This document shows, piece after piece, positions 42,574-50,972 of a stretch of 64,000 bases of DNA. Under the pieces are notes generated by a model, which was not told where the DNA came from, did no database searches, and saw only the letters and a list, made by a program, of their open reading frames with translations. The position numbers and the translations under genes were made by a program. Position 1 is the first letter of the stretch, and each line of letters starts with the position of its first letter. Location of the stretch: NCBI RefSeq assembly GCF_022008365.1, contig NZ_JAIRBA010000020.1, forward strand, positions 1 through 64,000, in the 5' to 3' direction. Source of the DNA: Aequorivita vitellina. GTDB lineage: Bacteria > Bacteroidota > Bacteroidia > Flavobacteriales > Flavobacteriaceae.

Positions 42574-44283
42574 ATGCAGAAATTTATACTTCTAGCCATT
42601 GCGCTTTTTTTCTTCGGAAATACCTTTGCTCAAAGCATTGAAAAAACTTGGAAGTTTTCAGAAATTAAAGATGAAAATGGCCTCGCAATTGTCAATATTA
42701 ATTCCAATTCAGACTTTCTAAAATTAGAAAACGGAACTTTTGAATATCAATTTGCCAATGATAGTTTATTGGCCAAAGGCGATTATTTATTTCAGAATAA
42801 TCTTTTGGTCCTTTTTTTTAACAATCCGCCCGATAGCATTAGACGTTTTCGCGTTGAACAACTAACCGATAGTACCCTTTCACTCTCCGAAAGAAACTTT
42901 AAATACCAACTTAAAACTCCAAGCACCAAAAGTGTTTCAGCACTTGCTACAGTTGCCAACACATCCGAAATTATCCCAAGTCAGGGTTTTTCCATGCAGA
43001 GTTTATGGCGCGGGGTTTTAGGAATGATTTCACTTTTAATCATTGCCGTTATTTTCAGCTCTAATAGAAAAGCTATAAATTGGAAAACCGTAGGTATAGG
43101 TCTCGCCTTTCAATTGTTAATTGCTATTGGCGTTTTAAAAGTAGCATTTATTAAAAGCATCTTTGAAGGCGTGGGTCAATTATTTGTTAACGTGTTAAAT
43201 TACACAAAAGCCGGTAGCGAATTTCTACTCGGTGGGATGCTCGATATAAATTCATACGGATTTATATTTGCCTTTCAAGTGCTACCAACAATTATCTTTT
43301 TCTCCGCACTTACTTCCGTTCTTTTTTACCTCGGAATAATTCAAATAATAGTAAAAGCAATGGGCTGGTTGCTCACCAAGCTTTTAAATATTTCGGGTGC
43401 CGAAAGTTTGAGCGTAGCAGGGAATATCTTTTTAGGTCAAACTGAAGCTCCATTGCTCATTAAAGCCTATTTAGAAAAAATGAACAAGTCTGAAATGCTA
43501 CTTGTAATGATTGGCGGAATGGCCACAGTAGCCGGCGCCGTTCTGGCAGCATATATTGGCTTTTTGGGTGGTGACGACCCCGCATTACGATTAACATTTG
43601 CAAAACATTTATTGGCAGCTTCGGTAATGGCAGCACCCGGCGCAATTGTAATTTCAAAAATATTATACCCACAAACGGAACCTATTAATACAAACGTAAA
43701 AGTTTCTTCAGAAAAAATAGGGTCCAACTTTTTAGATGCAATTGCCAATGGAACCACCGAAGGTTTAAAATTAGCCGTAAACGTAGGAGCCATGCTGTTG
43801 GTATTTGTGGCATTTATAGCAATGCTCAACGGCATACTTGGATATATAGGTGAGGTTACCTCAATAAACGAATGGGTAGCTTCAAAATCAGACTACAACA
43901 GTCTTTCTTTAGAAGCAATTTTAGGAACTGTTTTTGCTCCACTAATGTGGCTAATTGGCGTCGCAAAAGAAGATATGCTAATGATGGGGCAATTGCTGGG
44001 AATTAAACTCGCCGCGAGCGAATTTGTAGGTTACATACAGCTGGCCGAACTAAAAAACATATCGAATACACTTCATCTTAATTATGAAAAAAGCATTATT
44101 ATGGCCACCTATATGCTTTGCGGTTTTGCAAATTTTGCTTCCATCGGAATTCAAATTGGCGGTATTGGATCCTTAGCGCCTGGCCAACGTAAAACACTTT
44201 CAAAATTTGGGATGAAAGCACTGTTAGGCGGAACGATTGCTTCCCTTATTTCGGCAACTATTGCCGGAATGATAATTGGATAA
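42574..44283 (+). CDS. CNT-family nucleoside transporter with extra N-terminal exported domain
   Basis: A 569-residue concentrative nucleoside transporter (NupC type), importing nucleosides with Na+ or H+. The ATG at 42574 opens a signal peptide (MQKFILLAIALFFFGNTFAQ). A ~100-residue beta-rich domain follows (EKTWKFSEIKDENG, FLKLENGTFEYQF, SLSERNFKYQL), resembling a lipocalin-like or META-like barrel. The transporter proper starts near residue 135 with about ten helices and CNT motifs: GNIFLGQTEAPLLIKAYLE, GGMATVAGAVLAAYIGFLG and CGFANFASIGIQIGGIGSL. The added extracytoplasmic domain is unusual and may capture nucleosides. thyA lies downstream, on the same strand. Confidence 0.88.
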   Translation: MQKFILLAIALFFFGNTFAQSIEKTWKFSEIKDENGLAIVNINSNSDFLKLENGTFEYQFANDSLLAKGDYLFQNNLLVLFFNNPPDSIRRFRVEQLTDSTLSLSERNFKYQLKTPSTKSVSALATVANTSEIIPSQGFSMQSLWRGVLGMISLLIIAVIFSSNRKAINWKTVGIGLAFQLLIAIGVLKVAFIKSIFEGVGQLFVNVLNYTKAGSEFLLGGMLDINSYGFIFAFQVLPTIIFFSALTSVLFYLGIIQIIVKAMGWLLTKLLNISGAESLSVAGNIFLGQTEAPLLIKAYLEKMNKSEMLLVMIGGMATVAGAVLAAYIGFLGGDDPALRLTFAKHLLAASVMAAPGAIVISKILYPQTEPINTNVKVSSEKIGSNFLDAIANGTTEGLKLAVNVGAMLLVFVAFIAMLNGILGYIGEVTSINEWVASKSDYNSLSLEAILGTVFAPLMWLIGVAKEDMLMMGQLLGIKLAASEFVGYIQLAELKNISNTLHLNYEKSIIMATYMLCGFANFASIGIQIGGIGSLAPGQRKTLSKFGMKALLGGTIASLISATIAGMIIG

Positions 44284-44423
44284 CAAATAATAGCTTTCGC
44301 AGCACCACAAGCTGGCTCTTGTTAGTAACTTTTAATATCCAACAAATGGTTCGCTAACAAAATACCGCTTTATTTTTTATTTTCGTTTTCTAAAGAAATG
44401 TTCCACACACAAAAATTTTCCCG

Positions 44424-44433
44424 CCTGCGCAGG
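44424..44433. repeat. REP-like GC palindrome in front of thyA
   Basis: CCTGCGCAGG is a perfect 10-bp palindrome ending 8 nt before the thyA ATG, preceded by CCCG. Similar GC-rich hairpins precede galE (59939-59956) and the DegT gene (61129-61148). Confidence 0.5.
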
Positions 44434-44441
44434 ATTATATT

Positions 44442-45266
44442 ATGAAACAATATCACGACCTTTTAAAGCACGTAATGGAAACCGGCTCTGTTAAGCAAGA
44501 CCGTACTGGTACTGGCACCAAAAGCGTTTTTGGCTACCAAATGCGTTTTAACCTCAACGAAGGTTTCCCGATGATTACTACAAAAAAACTTCATTTAAAG
44601 TCTATAATCTATGAACTTTTGTGGTTTTTAAACGGCGATACAAATATTAAATATCTTCAAGAAAACGGCGTGCGTATTTGGAACGAATGGGCAGATGAAA
44701 ATGGCGACCTCGGTCCCGTTTACGGTCACCAATGGCGCAACTGGAATAGCGAGGAAATTGATCAAATTTCCGATATTATAAAAACCCTTAAAACTAATCC
44801 AGACAGCAGACGAATGCTTGTGAGCGCATGGAATCCAAGTGTGTTGCCAGATACTTCAAAACCATTTTCCGAAAATGTTGCCAATGGCAAAGCCGCACTT
44901 CCGCCCTGCCACGCTTTTTTTCAGTTTTATGTTGCCGATGGTAAATTATCCTGCCAATTATACCAACGAAGTGCCGATATTTTTCTCGGCGTACCCTTCA
45001 ATATTGCATCGTATGCACTACTAACTATGATGATGGCACAGGTTTGCGGATACGAGGCTGGCGATTTTGTGCACACCTTTGGCGATGCCCATATTTACAG
45101 CAACCACTTTGAACAGGTTGAACTTCAATTGTCTCGCGATTTGAGACCGCTACCAAAAATGTTGCTCAATCCAAATGTAAAAGATATATTTGGCTTCACT
45201 TTTGATGACTTTACACTTGTAGACTACAACCCACACCCACATATTAAAGGTGTAGTTGCTATTTAA
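44442..45266 (+). CDS. thyA: Thymidylate synthase
   Basis: Makes dTMP from dUMP with methylene-tetrahydrofolate. Its 274 residues include [15 protein letters not shown] at the N-terminus, VYGHQWRNW, the catalytic Cys156 in [13 protein letters not shown], and [20 protein letters not shown] binding dUMP. A REP-like hairpin lies directly before the start. The dihydrofolate reductase FolA that regenerates its cofactor is encoded about 5 kb downstream in this window. Confidence 0.97.
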   Translation: MKQYHDLLKHVMETGSVKQDRTGTGTKSVFGYQMRFNLNEGFPMITTKKLHLKSIIYELLWFLNGDTNIKYLQENGVRIWNEWADENGDLGPVYGHQWRNWNSEEIDQISDIIKTLKTNPDSRRMLVSAWNPSVLPDTSKPFSENVANGKAALPPCHAFFQFYVADGKLSCQLYQRSADIFLGVPFNIASYALLTMMMAQVCGYEAGDFVHTFGDAHIYSNHFEQVELQLSRDLRPLPKMLLNPNVKDIFGFTFDDFTLVDYNPHPHIKGVVAI

Positions 45267-45291
45267 TTAATAATTTAAAATCCCTTTCTTT

Positions 45292-45726
45292 ATGAAAAAC
45301 CTACTAATTGCAATGTGCATTTTATTTTCCACAACCATTTTTGCCCAACAGGAATGGGGGAATGTAAGTAAAAACAATATTACTCTAAAAGAATTAAGCC
45401 CCGTATGGCCCGGTTGCGAAAATGGCTCTGCTACCCAACGCGACGACTGTTTTAACACCAAGTTGTACGCCCACATTGCAAAAAACTTTAAATATCCACC
45501 GGCTGCTTACAAAAAGAACGAAGAAGGACGCGTTATTGTTGACTTTGTTATAAATGAAAAAGGACTTGTAGAAGTTAAAAATGTTTCTGGAGGTTCTAAA
45601 GAATTACAGGAAGAAGCCAAACGCAATATTTTGGCAATTCCCAAAATGGCAAAACCGGGAATGATGGGCGGCAAACCGCGTGCAATTAAATTTACGGTGC
45701 CGTTTACATTTAAAACTGGAAAATAA
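45292..45726 (+). CDS. Secreted protein with TonB C-terminal domain
   Basis: A 144-residue protein with a signal peptide (about 1-20, FAQQ) and a TonB-C-like domain (EGRVIVDFVINEKGLVEVKN; VPFTFKTGK at the end). The proline spacer and membrane anchor of a true TonB are absent, so it is likely soluble in the periplasm. The N-terminal mature part holds WPGCENGSATQRDDC, a two-cysteine motif shared with the next gene. Such short TonB-domain proteins are frequent in Bacteroidota; their role is not established. Confidence 0.8.
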   Translation: MKNLLIAMCILFSTTIFAQQEWGNVSKNNITLKELSPVWPGCENGSATQRDDCFNTKLYAHIAKNFKYPPAAYKKNEEGRVIVDFVINEKGLVEVKNVSGGSKELQEEAKRNILAIPKMAKPGMMGGKPRAIKFTVPFTFKTGK

Positions 45727-45727
45727 G

Positions 45728-46237
45728 ATGCTTAAAAAATTATTGTTTTTTGCAATTTTCGCCACTTCTACGCTCTCTTTCGCGCAAAGCGAAACCGTAA
45801 CAGAAGTATCAGATTCTGAAATGACCGATGCCGATGTGCCCTTTGCAGTTATTGAAAAAGTTCCTATCTATCCCGATTGCGAAGACAACACAAACGTGGA
45901 ATTGAAGAAATGCATGTCCACCAAAATTTCTGAATTTGTCGGCGCACATTTCAATATGAAAAAAATAGAGGCGCTAGATCTTCCGCCCAACGTTTACAGA
46001 GTTTCAGTTCAGTTTAAAATTGACAAAGAAGGAAAAGTAGTCAATGTACGCGCCCGTGCACTAAATCCCGAAATTGAAAACGAAGCCGTTCGCGTGGTGA
46101 GCAGTCTACCGCAAATGATTCCCGGAAAACAAAAAGGAGAACCTGTTGGCGTATTGTATTCGCTACCAATTATGTTTAAAATTGAAGCGCCTACAAAAGC
46201 CGAAAAAAGGAAAAGAAAGCGAAAGAGAAGAAACTGA
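45728..46237 (+). CDS. Secreted protein with TonB C-terminal-like domain and basic tail
   Basis: A 169-residue relative of the previous gene, starting 1 bp after its stop codon (ATG at 45728; the longer frame from 45680 overlaps the neighbour). It has a signal peptide (about 1-20, SFAQ), the motif YPDCEDNTNVELKKC matching the neighbour's cysteine pair, and a TonB-like strand block (YRVSVQFKIDKEGKVVNVRA). It ends in an extremely basic tail (KAEKRKRKRKRRN). The tandem pair probably arose by duplication and is translationally coupled. Confidence 0.78.
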   Translation: MLKKLLFFAIFATSTLSFAQSETVTEVSDSEMTDADVPFAVIEKVPIYPDCEDNTNVELKKCMSTKISEFVGAHFNMKKIEALDLPPNVYRVSVQFKIDKEGKVVNVRARALNPEIENEAVRVVSSLPQMIPGKQKGEPVGVLYSLPIMFKIEAPTKAEKRKRKRKRRN

Positions 46238-46303
46238 GAAACCTAGTTTAACAACTGTTTAACGCGAATGAAATAGTGCTAAACAATTATAATATTTATA
46301 TTT

Positions 46304-46339
46304 AAAGTGTCGTCAAAAAAAATTGCGACACTTTTTTTT
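46304..46339 (+). terminator. Terminator-like hairpin abutting the egtB start codon
   Basis: AAAGTGTCG (46304-46312) pairs perfectly with CGACACTTT (46326-46334), loop of 13 nt, and eight T residues run to 46339. The egtB ATG is at 46340. It may terminate the upstream TonB-domain transcript, or act as an attenuator of egtB, whose ribosome-binding zone lies inside it. Confidence 0.75.
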
Positions 46340-47524
46340 ATGATTGCAACCCACACATTGGTTTCGTTCTTTCTCGAAACCCGCCAGCACACCGAAAATA
46401 TTTGCAAACCGCTCGAAATTGAAGACTATGTGGTACAGCCAATAGTTGACGTTTCTCCTCCAAAATGGCACTTAGGCCACACCACTTGGTTTTTTGAAGA
46501 ATTCATTTTAAAGCCGCACAAACCCAACTACCAACTCTTTCACGAAGACTTCGCATTTGTTTTTAATAGTTATTATGAAAATGTAGGAAAACGCGTTGTT
46601 CGCAATGATCGCGGAAACCTCTCAAGACCCGGCGTCGCAAAAGTGTACGACTACCGACAATACGTTACCAACGAAATGCGAGATTTTCTTTTAAACCTTT
46701 CCGCCAATTCGGAAGAGGATATTTCACCAGAAATAAAAGAAGTTCTTTTAATAGGAATCCATCACGAAAAACAACACCAAGAATTACTCACAACCGATAT
46801 AAAATACATTTTAGGAAACAATCCGTTGTTGCCAAAATACGACGATTCTTTCAATGAAAATCCGCTTCAAAATGCTCAACAAAAATGGATTGAAATAAAG
46901 GAAGGCATTTATGAAATAGGTCACAAAAATTTAGAAGAATTCTGTTACGACAATGAATTGGGCCGTCACAAAGTTTACCTTCAAGATTATAAAATTTCAA
47001 ACAAGCTTGTCACCAATGCCAAATATCTCGAATTTATAAATGCAAACGGCTACAAAGATTTTAACCTATGGCACGCCGAAGGATTAGATTGGGTAAAGCA
47101 AAACAATATTTCGGCGCCTATGTACTGGCACAATATTGAAGGTGAATGGCACCAATACACATTAAAAGGACTTCAAAAACTAAACTTGGAAGCTCCGGTT
47201 TCGCATATATCATATTATGAAGCTTTCGCCTTTACACAGTGGAAAGAATGTCGCTTACCCACCGAATTTGAATGGGAAGTCGCGCAACAAAACTTTGAGT
47301 GGGGAAGCCGCTGGGAGTGGACAGAAAGCGCATATTTACCCTATCCGGGTTACACAAAAGCACCCGGTGCTATTGGCGAGTACAACGGTAAATTTATGGT
47401 AAACCAAAAAGTACTTCGCGGTGGCTCGGTAGCTACTTCACCAAAACACACACGTGCTACCTATCGCAATTTTTTTCAAACTAACTTACGTTGGCAATTT
47501 ACCGGTATAAGGTTAGCTAAATAA
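46340..47524 (+). CDS. egtB: Ergothioneine biosynthesis protein EgtB (sulfoxide synthase)
   Basis: Non-heme iron enzyme that joins trimethyl-histidine (hercynine) to a cysteine or gamma-glutamylcysteine sulfur using O2. The DinB_2-like N-terminal domain supplies iron ligands (WHLGHTTWFFEEF and IGIHHEKQHQELL). A C-terminal FGE-sulfatase domain follows (LPTEFEWEVAQQ, VLRGGSVATSPKHTRATYRN). The ATG at 46340 gives 394 residues and the family start SFFLETRQHTENICKPLE; an ATG at 46307 lies in the terminator stem and adds lysine-rich residues not found in relatives. egtD follows after 16 bp. Confidence 0.93.
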   Translation: MIATHTLVSFFLETRQHTENICKPLEIEDYVVQPIVDVSPPKWHLGHTTWFFEEFILKPHKPNYQLFHEDFAFVFNSYYENVGKRVVRNDRGNLSRPGVAKVYDYRQYVTNEMRDFLLNLSANSEEDISPEIKEVLLIGIHHEKQHQELLTTDIKYILGNNPLLPKYDDSFNENPLQNAQQKWIEIKEGIYEIGHKNLEEFCYDNELGRHKVYLQDYKISNKLVTNAKYLEFINANGYKDFNLWHAEGLDWVKQNNISAPMYWHNIEGEWHQYTLKGLQKLNLEAPVSHISYYEAFAFTQWKECRLPTEFEWEVAQQNFEWGSRWEWTESAYLPYPGYTKAPGAIGEYNGKFMVNQKVLRGGSVATSPKHTRATYRNFFQTNLRWQFTGIRLAK

Positions 47525-47540
47525 TTACGACAAAAACTTT

Positions 47541-48512
47541 ATGGATAAAAACACGCAACCGCAACAAAACCTAACTTTTCAAAAAGAAGTTACTCAAGGA
47601 CTTTCCGATTTTCCGAAACATCTTTCTTCCAAATATTTTTACGACCAAAAAGGCGATAAGCTTTTTCAGGAAATTATGGCTATGCCAACGTACTATTTAA
47701 CGGGTTGCGAATTTGAGATTCTTTCCTCCCACACCAAAACTATTGGCGAACTTTTCCGCGACCGTGAAAATGGTTTAGATTTAATTGAACTGGGCGCAGG
47801 CGACGGAAAGAAAACAAAGGTTCTTCTAAAATATATGACCGAAAACAACTTCAATTTTGTTTATAAACCCATTGATATAAGCGAAAATGCAGTTGAATTA
47901 CTCACTAATAATCTCGCCACAGAAATGCCTACACTATCTGTAGATGCCGAAGTGGGCGAGTATTTTGAGGTTTTGGAACGATTAAAAGGTTTTAATAAAC
48001 GCAAAAAAGTAATTATGGTTTTGGGAAGTAATATCGGCAACCTAAAACACCCAAAAGCAATCGAATTCCTTACAAAACTGAAAGATGCCATGCTCCCCGA
48101 CGATTTGCTGTTTATGGGTTTCGATCAGAAAAAAGAACCACAAACCATTTTAAACGCTTACAATGATGCCGAAGGAATAACCGCAGCCTTCAACAAAAAT
48201 ATCCTTACCAGAATTAACCGCGAGCTCGGTGGTAATTTTAACTTAGATAAATTTAAACATTGGGAAGTTTACGACCCCGAAACCGGTACCGCTAAAAGCT
48301 TTTTAGTAGCTACTGAACCAATGGAAATAACAATAGAAAAACTGAAACTAACCGTGCAATTTGACCAGTGGGAAACAATACACACCGAAATTTCGCAAAA
48401 ATACGACGATAAAATAGTACAATGGCTCGCTGCGGAATCTGGATTAGAAATTGACTCTTCTTATACAGATGAACAAGAATTTTATAAAAATTATGTCTTT
48501 AGAAAAGCTTAA
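47541..48512 (+). CDS. egtD: L-histidine N-alpha-methyltransferase EgtD
   Basis: SAM-dependent enzyme that trimethylates histidine to hercynine, the first step of ergothioneine synthesis. Its 323 residues include KYFYDQKGDKLFQEIMAMPT (substrate region) and PTYYLTGCEFEIL. LIELGAGDGKKTKVLLKYM is the SAM-binding motif, VLGSNIGNL is the post-motif strand, and FDLKK-like LFMGFDQKK follows. It is 16 bp downstream of egtB, which together make the core of the aerobic pathway. Confidence 0.95.
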   Translation: MDKNTQPQQNLTFQKEVTQGLSDFPKHLSSKYFYDQKGDKLFQEIMAMPTYYLTGCEFEILSSHTKTIGELFRDRENGLDLIELGAGDGKKTKVLLKYMTENNFNFVYKPIDISENAVELLTNNLATEMPTLSVDAEVGEYFEVLERLKGFNKRKKVIMVLGSNIGNLKHPKAIEFLTKLKDAMLPDDLLFMGFDQKKEPQTILNAYNDAEGITAAFNKNILTRINRELGGNFNLDKFKHWEVYDPETGTAKSFLVATEPMEITIEKLKLTVQFDQWETIHTEISQKYDDKIVQWLAAESGLEIDSSYTDEQEFYKNYVFRKA

Positions 48513-48547
48513 AACCTCAAAATAAAAACCTTTAAAAAGTAAATTAA

Positions 48548-48829
48548 ATGAAAGCTATTTGGAACAACAAAACAGTTGCAGAATCCAATGAAACTATTGT
48601 AATTGAAAACAATCACTATTTCCCGGAAACCGCTATAAAACCAGAATATTTCAAAAAAAGTGATACCCAAACACATTGCCCGTGGAAAGGCGACGCTTCC
48701 TACTACACCCTCGAAGTTGACGGCGCAGTAAATAAAGATGCCGCCTGGTACTATTCAGAGCCCAAACACGCTGCCAAAGCTATAAAAAACCATGTTGCAT
48801 TTTGGAAAGGCGTAAAAGTAGTGGAGTAA
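48548..48829 (+). CDS. DUF427 domain-containing protein
   Basis: A 93-residue single-domain protein of the DUF427 family. Diagnostic features are the opening KAIWNNKTVAES, PETAIKPEYFKKS, and the core HCPWKGDASYYTLEVDG followed by AAWYYSEP and VAFWKGVKVVE. The family is small, beta-rich and often encoded near redox genes, but its biochemistry is unknown. It is the last gene of the egtB-egtD unit (35-bp gap) and ends one base before the convergent aminotransferase gene. Confidence 0.92.
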   Translation: MKAIWNNKTVAESNETIVIENNHYFPETAIKPEYFKKSDTQTHCPWKGDASYYTLEVDGAVNKDAAWYYSEPKHAAKAIKNHVAFWKGVKVVE

Positions 48830-49906
48830 CTATTTTAAAAAATACAGCAATTTGTCTAAATCTGCTTCCGTGTTGTAATAATGAAAACTCACTCGAATTC
48901 CCCCGCCTCGAAGTGAGCAGATAATATTGTTTTCCATCAGTTTTTTATATTGCGATTTATCGCCTTTCAAATTGTAAATTGAAGCGTGCTTTTCGCGAAG
49001 CAATGTATCATTCTTTAAAAGACCCATTGCCGCAAAACTGGCTCTTGCTTTTGTGGAAAGGGAAGCAATTTTTTTATATATATTTTCGGTTCCCAGTTTT
49101 TCCTGAAATAAAATAGCCTGCTCCAAACTTCCGTAATTTAAGGTGTCTTGATGGCCCGGTTCAAAATGCTTCATAAAAGCAGTTTCTGCAGGCAAACTCT
49201 CAAAACGTTCGGCAGAATTAAAGCCAATTGTCTTCGGAAATATTCGCTCGCGAGCAGATTCCTTCACTGTAATAAATCCGTTGCCATAACCCGCAGTTAG
49301 CCATTTATAAGCACTCGCACCCAAAACATCGATGGCGTTGTCTGCAAAACTAAATTTTTCTGCGCCCATATATTGCGTGCCATCGGCTATGAGAAGCAAA
49401 TTGGGATGATAGCTTTTTAGCTGCTTTAAAAATTCAAAATCAATTTTAATTCCGTTTAGCCATTGCACCACGCTAAACATAAAAACATCTGGCTTGTGCT
49501 TTGCAATTGCAGCTTCAATATTCTGCTCCAAATTTTCATCAATTTCTGCATAGCAAACTTCAAAATCTCTTGTTTCCACAGGCCAATTTACAGACGGGTA
49601 ATCATTTTTAAGAAGTAGAATTTTCTGTCCTTTCGGAAGACCTTCCAAAACGGTATTTAACGCAAATGATATGTTTGGAACTAGCGCCGTTTCCGCAGCC
49701 GAAGCATCAAAAAAGCGGGAAACGGTTTTCCTAATTTCTTCAATATGAAGTTTGTGCTTATCGCGAAAAACGCTGGCATGGTTCATTAAATCCAAGTCGT
49801 GCTGGCGGCGCCAATCTATAATAGGTTTTGGAATTACGCCGTTTGAAGCCGTGTTTAAATAAGTGCAGGATTGTAAAGCTGGAAAGTGTTTTTTTAAATC
49901 TTCCAT
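48830..49906 (-). CDS. Class V aminotransferase-fold PLP enzyme
   Basis: A 358-residue fold-type I PLP enzyme of the cysteine desulfurase/selenocysteine lyase/EgtE-like group. The N-terminus YLNTASNGVIPKPIIDW, the aspartate region LLIADGTQYMGA, and the PLP-lysine motif LGASAYKWLTAGYGNGF are visible. EgtE, the C-S lyase that completes ergothioneine, is a member of this broad fold. The gene abuts the egtBD-DUF427 unit tail to tail, so an EgtE-like role is possible but only inferred; other substrates cannot be excluded. Confidence 0.85.
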   Translation of the reverse strand: MEDLKKHFPALQSCTYLNTASNGVIPKPIIDWRRQHDLDLMNHASVFRDKHKLHIEEIRKTVSRFFDASAAETALVPNISFALNTVLEGLPKGQKILLLKNDYPSVNWPVETRDFEVCYAEIDENLEQNIEAAIAKHKPDVFMFSVVQWLNGIKIDFEFLKQLKSYHPNLLLIADGTQYMGAEKFSFADNAIDVLGASAYKWLTAGYGNGFITVKESARERIFPKTIGFNSAERFESLPAETAFMKHFEPGHQDTLNYGSLEQAILFQEKLGTENIYKKIASLSTKARASFAAMGLLKNDTLLREKHASIYNLKGDKSQYKKLMENNIICSLRGGGIRVSFHYYNTEADLDKLLYFLK

Positions 49907-49994
49907 AAGTGCGTGGCCAGAATGGCGAATTTTAGGTATTTTTACAATACTGAATGCATCAGTAAATGTTCAATCTCAACGAAAGTAACCAACT

Positions 49995-50432
49995 ATGTTT
50001 TCAAAATCAAAAAAAACCGAAAGAATTGATGCCGAACAGCGCGAGCAGTACGAGTACGCACGCCAACGCATAAAACAGAAAAAAAACTTGATGCGCCATT
50101 TCGTGTTATTTTTGGTGGGTTCGGTCTTACTTATAATTATCAATCCCGTATTGGGATATGGAAATGAAACGCTCTTTCAAAATTGGTTTGTATGGGCCAT
50201 CTTAATCTGGACTTTTATATTTCTTGTACATCTTTTCAACGTATTTGTGATGAATAAATTTATGGACAAAGAGTGGGAAGATCGTCAACTTGAAAAGCTG
50301 AAAGCACGCCAAGCAGAACGCATGGCCGAACTTCAGAAAAAAGTAGATACCGAATTGCAATTGCCCACCACGCCACAGGATACTTCAAAAAAAAACGCGC
50401 TCAACAACCCTTTACCGCCAGACGTAGAATGA
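49995..50432 (+). CDS. 2TM domain-containing protein
   Basis: A 145-residue membrane protein of the small 2TM family. A basic, helical N-terminus (EQREQYEYARQRIKQKKNLM) is followed by two membrane helices (about 38-54 and 66-88; FLVGSVLLIIINPVLGYG and WFVWAILIWTFIFLVHLF). A charged cytoplasmic helix (MDKEWEDRQLEKLKARQAER) and a proline-rich end complete it. The stop overlaps the start of folA by 4 bp (ATGA), so the two are coupled. Relatives occur fused to LytTR regulators; here it stands alone. Confidence 0.85.
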   Translation: MFSKSKKTERIDAEQREQYEYARQRIKQKKNLMRHFVLFLVGSVLLIIINPVLGYGNETLFQNWFVWAILIWTFIFLVHLFNVFVMNKFMDKEWEDRQLEKLKARQAERMAELQKKVDTELQLPTTPQDTSKKNALNNPLPPDVE

Positions 50433-50923
50433 TAACAATGATAGCAGCCGCTGGCGAGAAAAACGAACTGGGAAAAGACAACGGTTTGCTTTGGCATCTC
50501 CCCGATGATTTTAAGCGCTTTAAAGAAATGACGACCTCGCACTATATTATTATGGGTCGCAAAACTTTTGAATCGTTTCCAAAACCGCTTCCCAATAGAA
50601 CGCACCTCGTAATTACCCGAAATAAAACGTACGCAAAACCTGGCGCCGTTGTGGTTCACAGCATGGCGGAAGCACTTCAAATCTCCGAAAACGATTCGCA
50701 ACCCTTTATAATTGGCGGTGGCGAAATTTACAAAATGGGCCTCCCAATTGCCGATAAAATTGAACTGACACGCGTTCACGGTACTTTTAACGATGCCGAT
50801 ACTTTTTTTCCTGAATTTTCAAAAGAAGATTGGCGACTTATTTCTGAGGTTGAACACGACAAAGACGAGAGACATAAGTTTTCATTTACTTATGAAACTT
50901 GGGTTCGCAAAGAATGGGTGTAA
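50429..50923 (+). CDS. folA: Dihydrofolate reductase
   Basis: Reduces dihydrofolate to tetrahydrofolate with NADPH, sustaining thymidylate synthase. The 164 residues include MIAAAGEKNELGKDNGLLWH (the loop and substrate site), LPDDFKRFKEMTTSHYIIMG with the folate-binding Asp, GRKTFESFP, and FIIGGGEIYKMGLPIADKI binding NADPH. The start overlaps the 2TM gene by 4 bp, so the start codon is well fixed. Confidence 0.96.
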   Translation: MITMIAAAGEKNELGKDNGLLWHLPDDFKRFKEMTTSHYIIMGRKTFESFPKPLPNRTHLVITRNKTYAKPGAVVVHSMAEALQISENDSQPFIIGGGEIYKMGLPIADKIELTRVHGTFNDADTFFPEFSKEDWRLISEVEHDKDERHKFSFTYETWVRKEWV

Positions 50924-50972
50924 AATAGACCAAACTGGCCTTGTGAAAAAATAGGCTATTTACAAACCGATA

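Noticed and set aside
46307-46339. Upstream ATG giving an 11-residue longer EgtB
   Set aside because: The added residues are encoded by the terminator stem and A/T loop and do not match the usual EgtB start. The ATG at 46340 fits the family.
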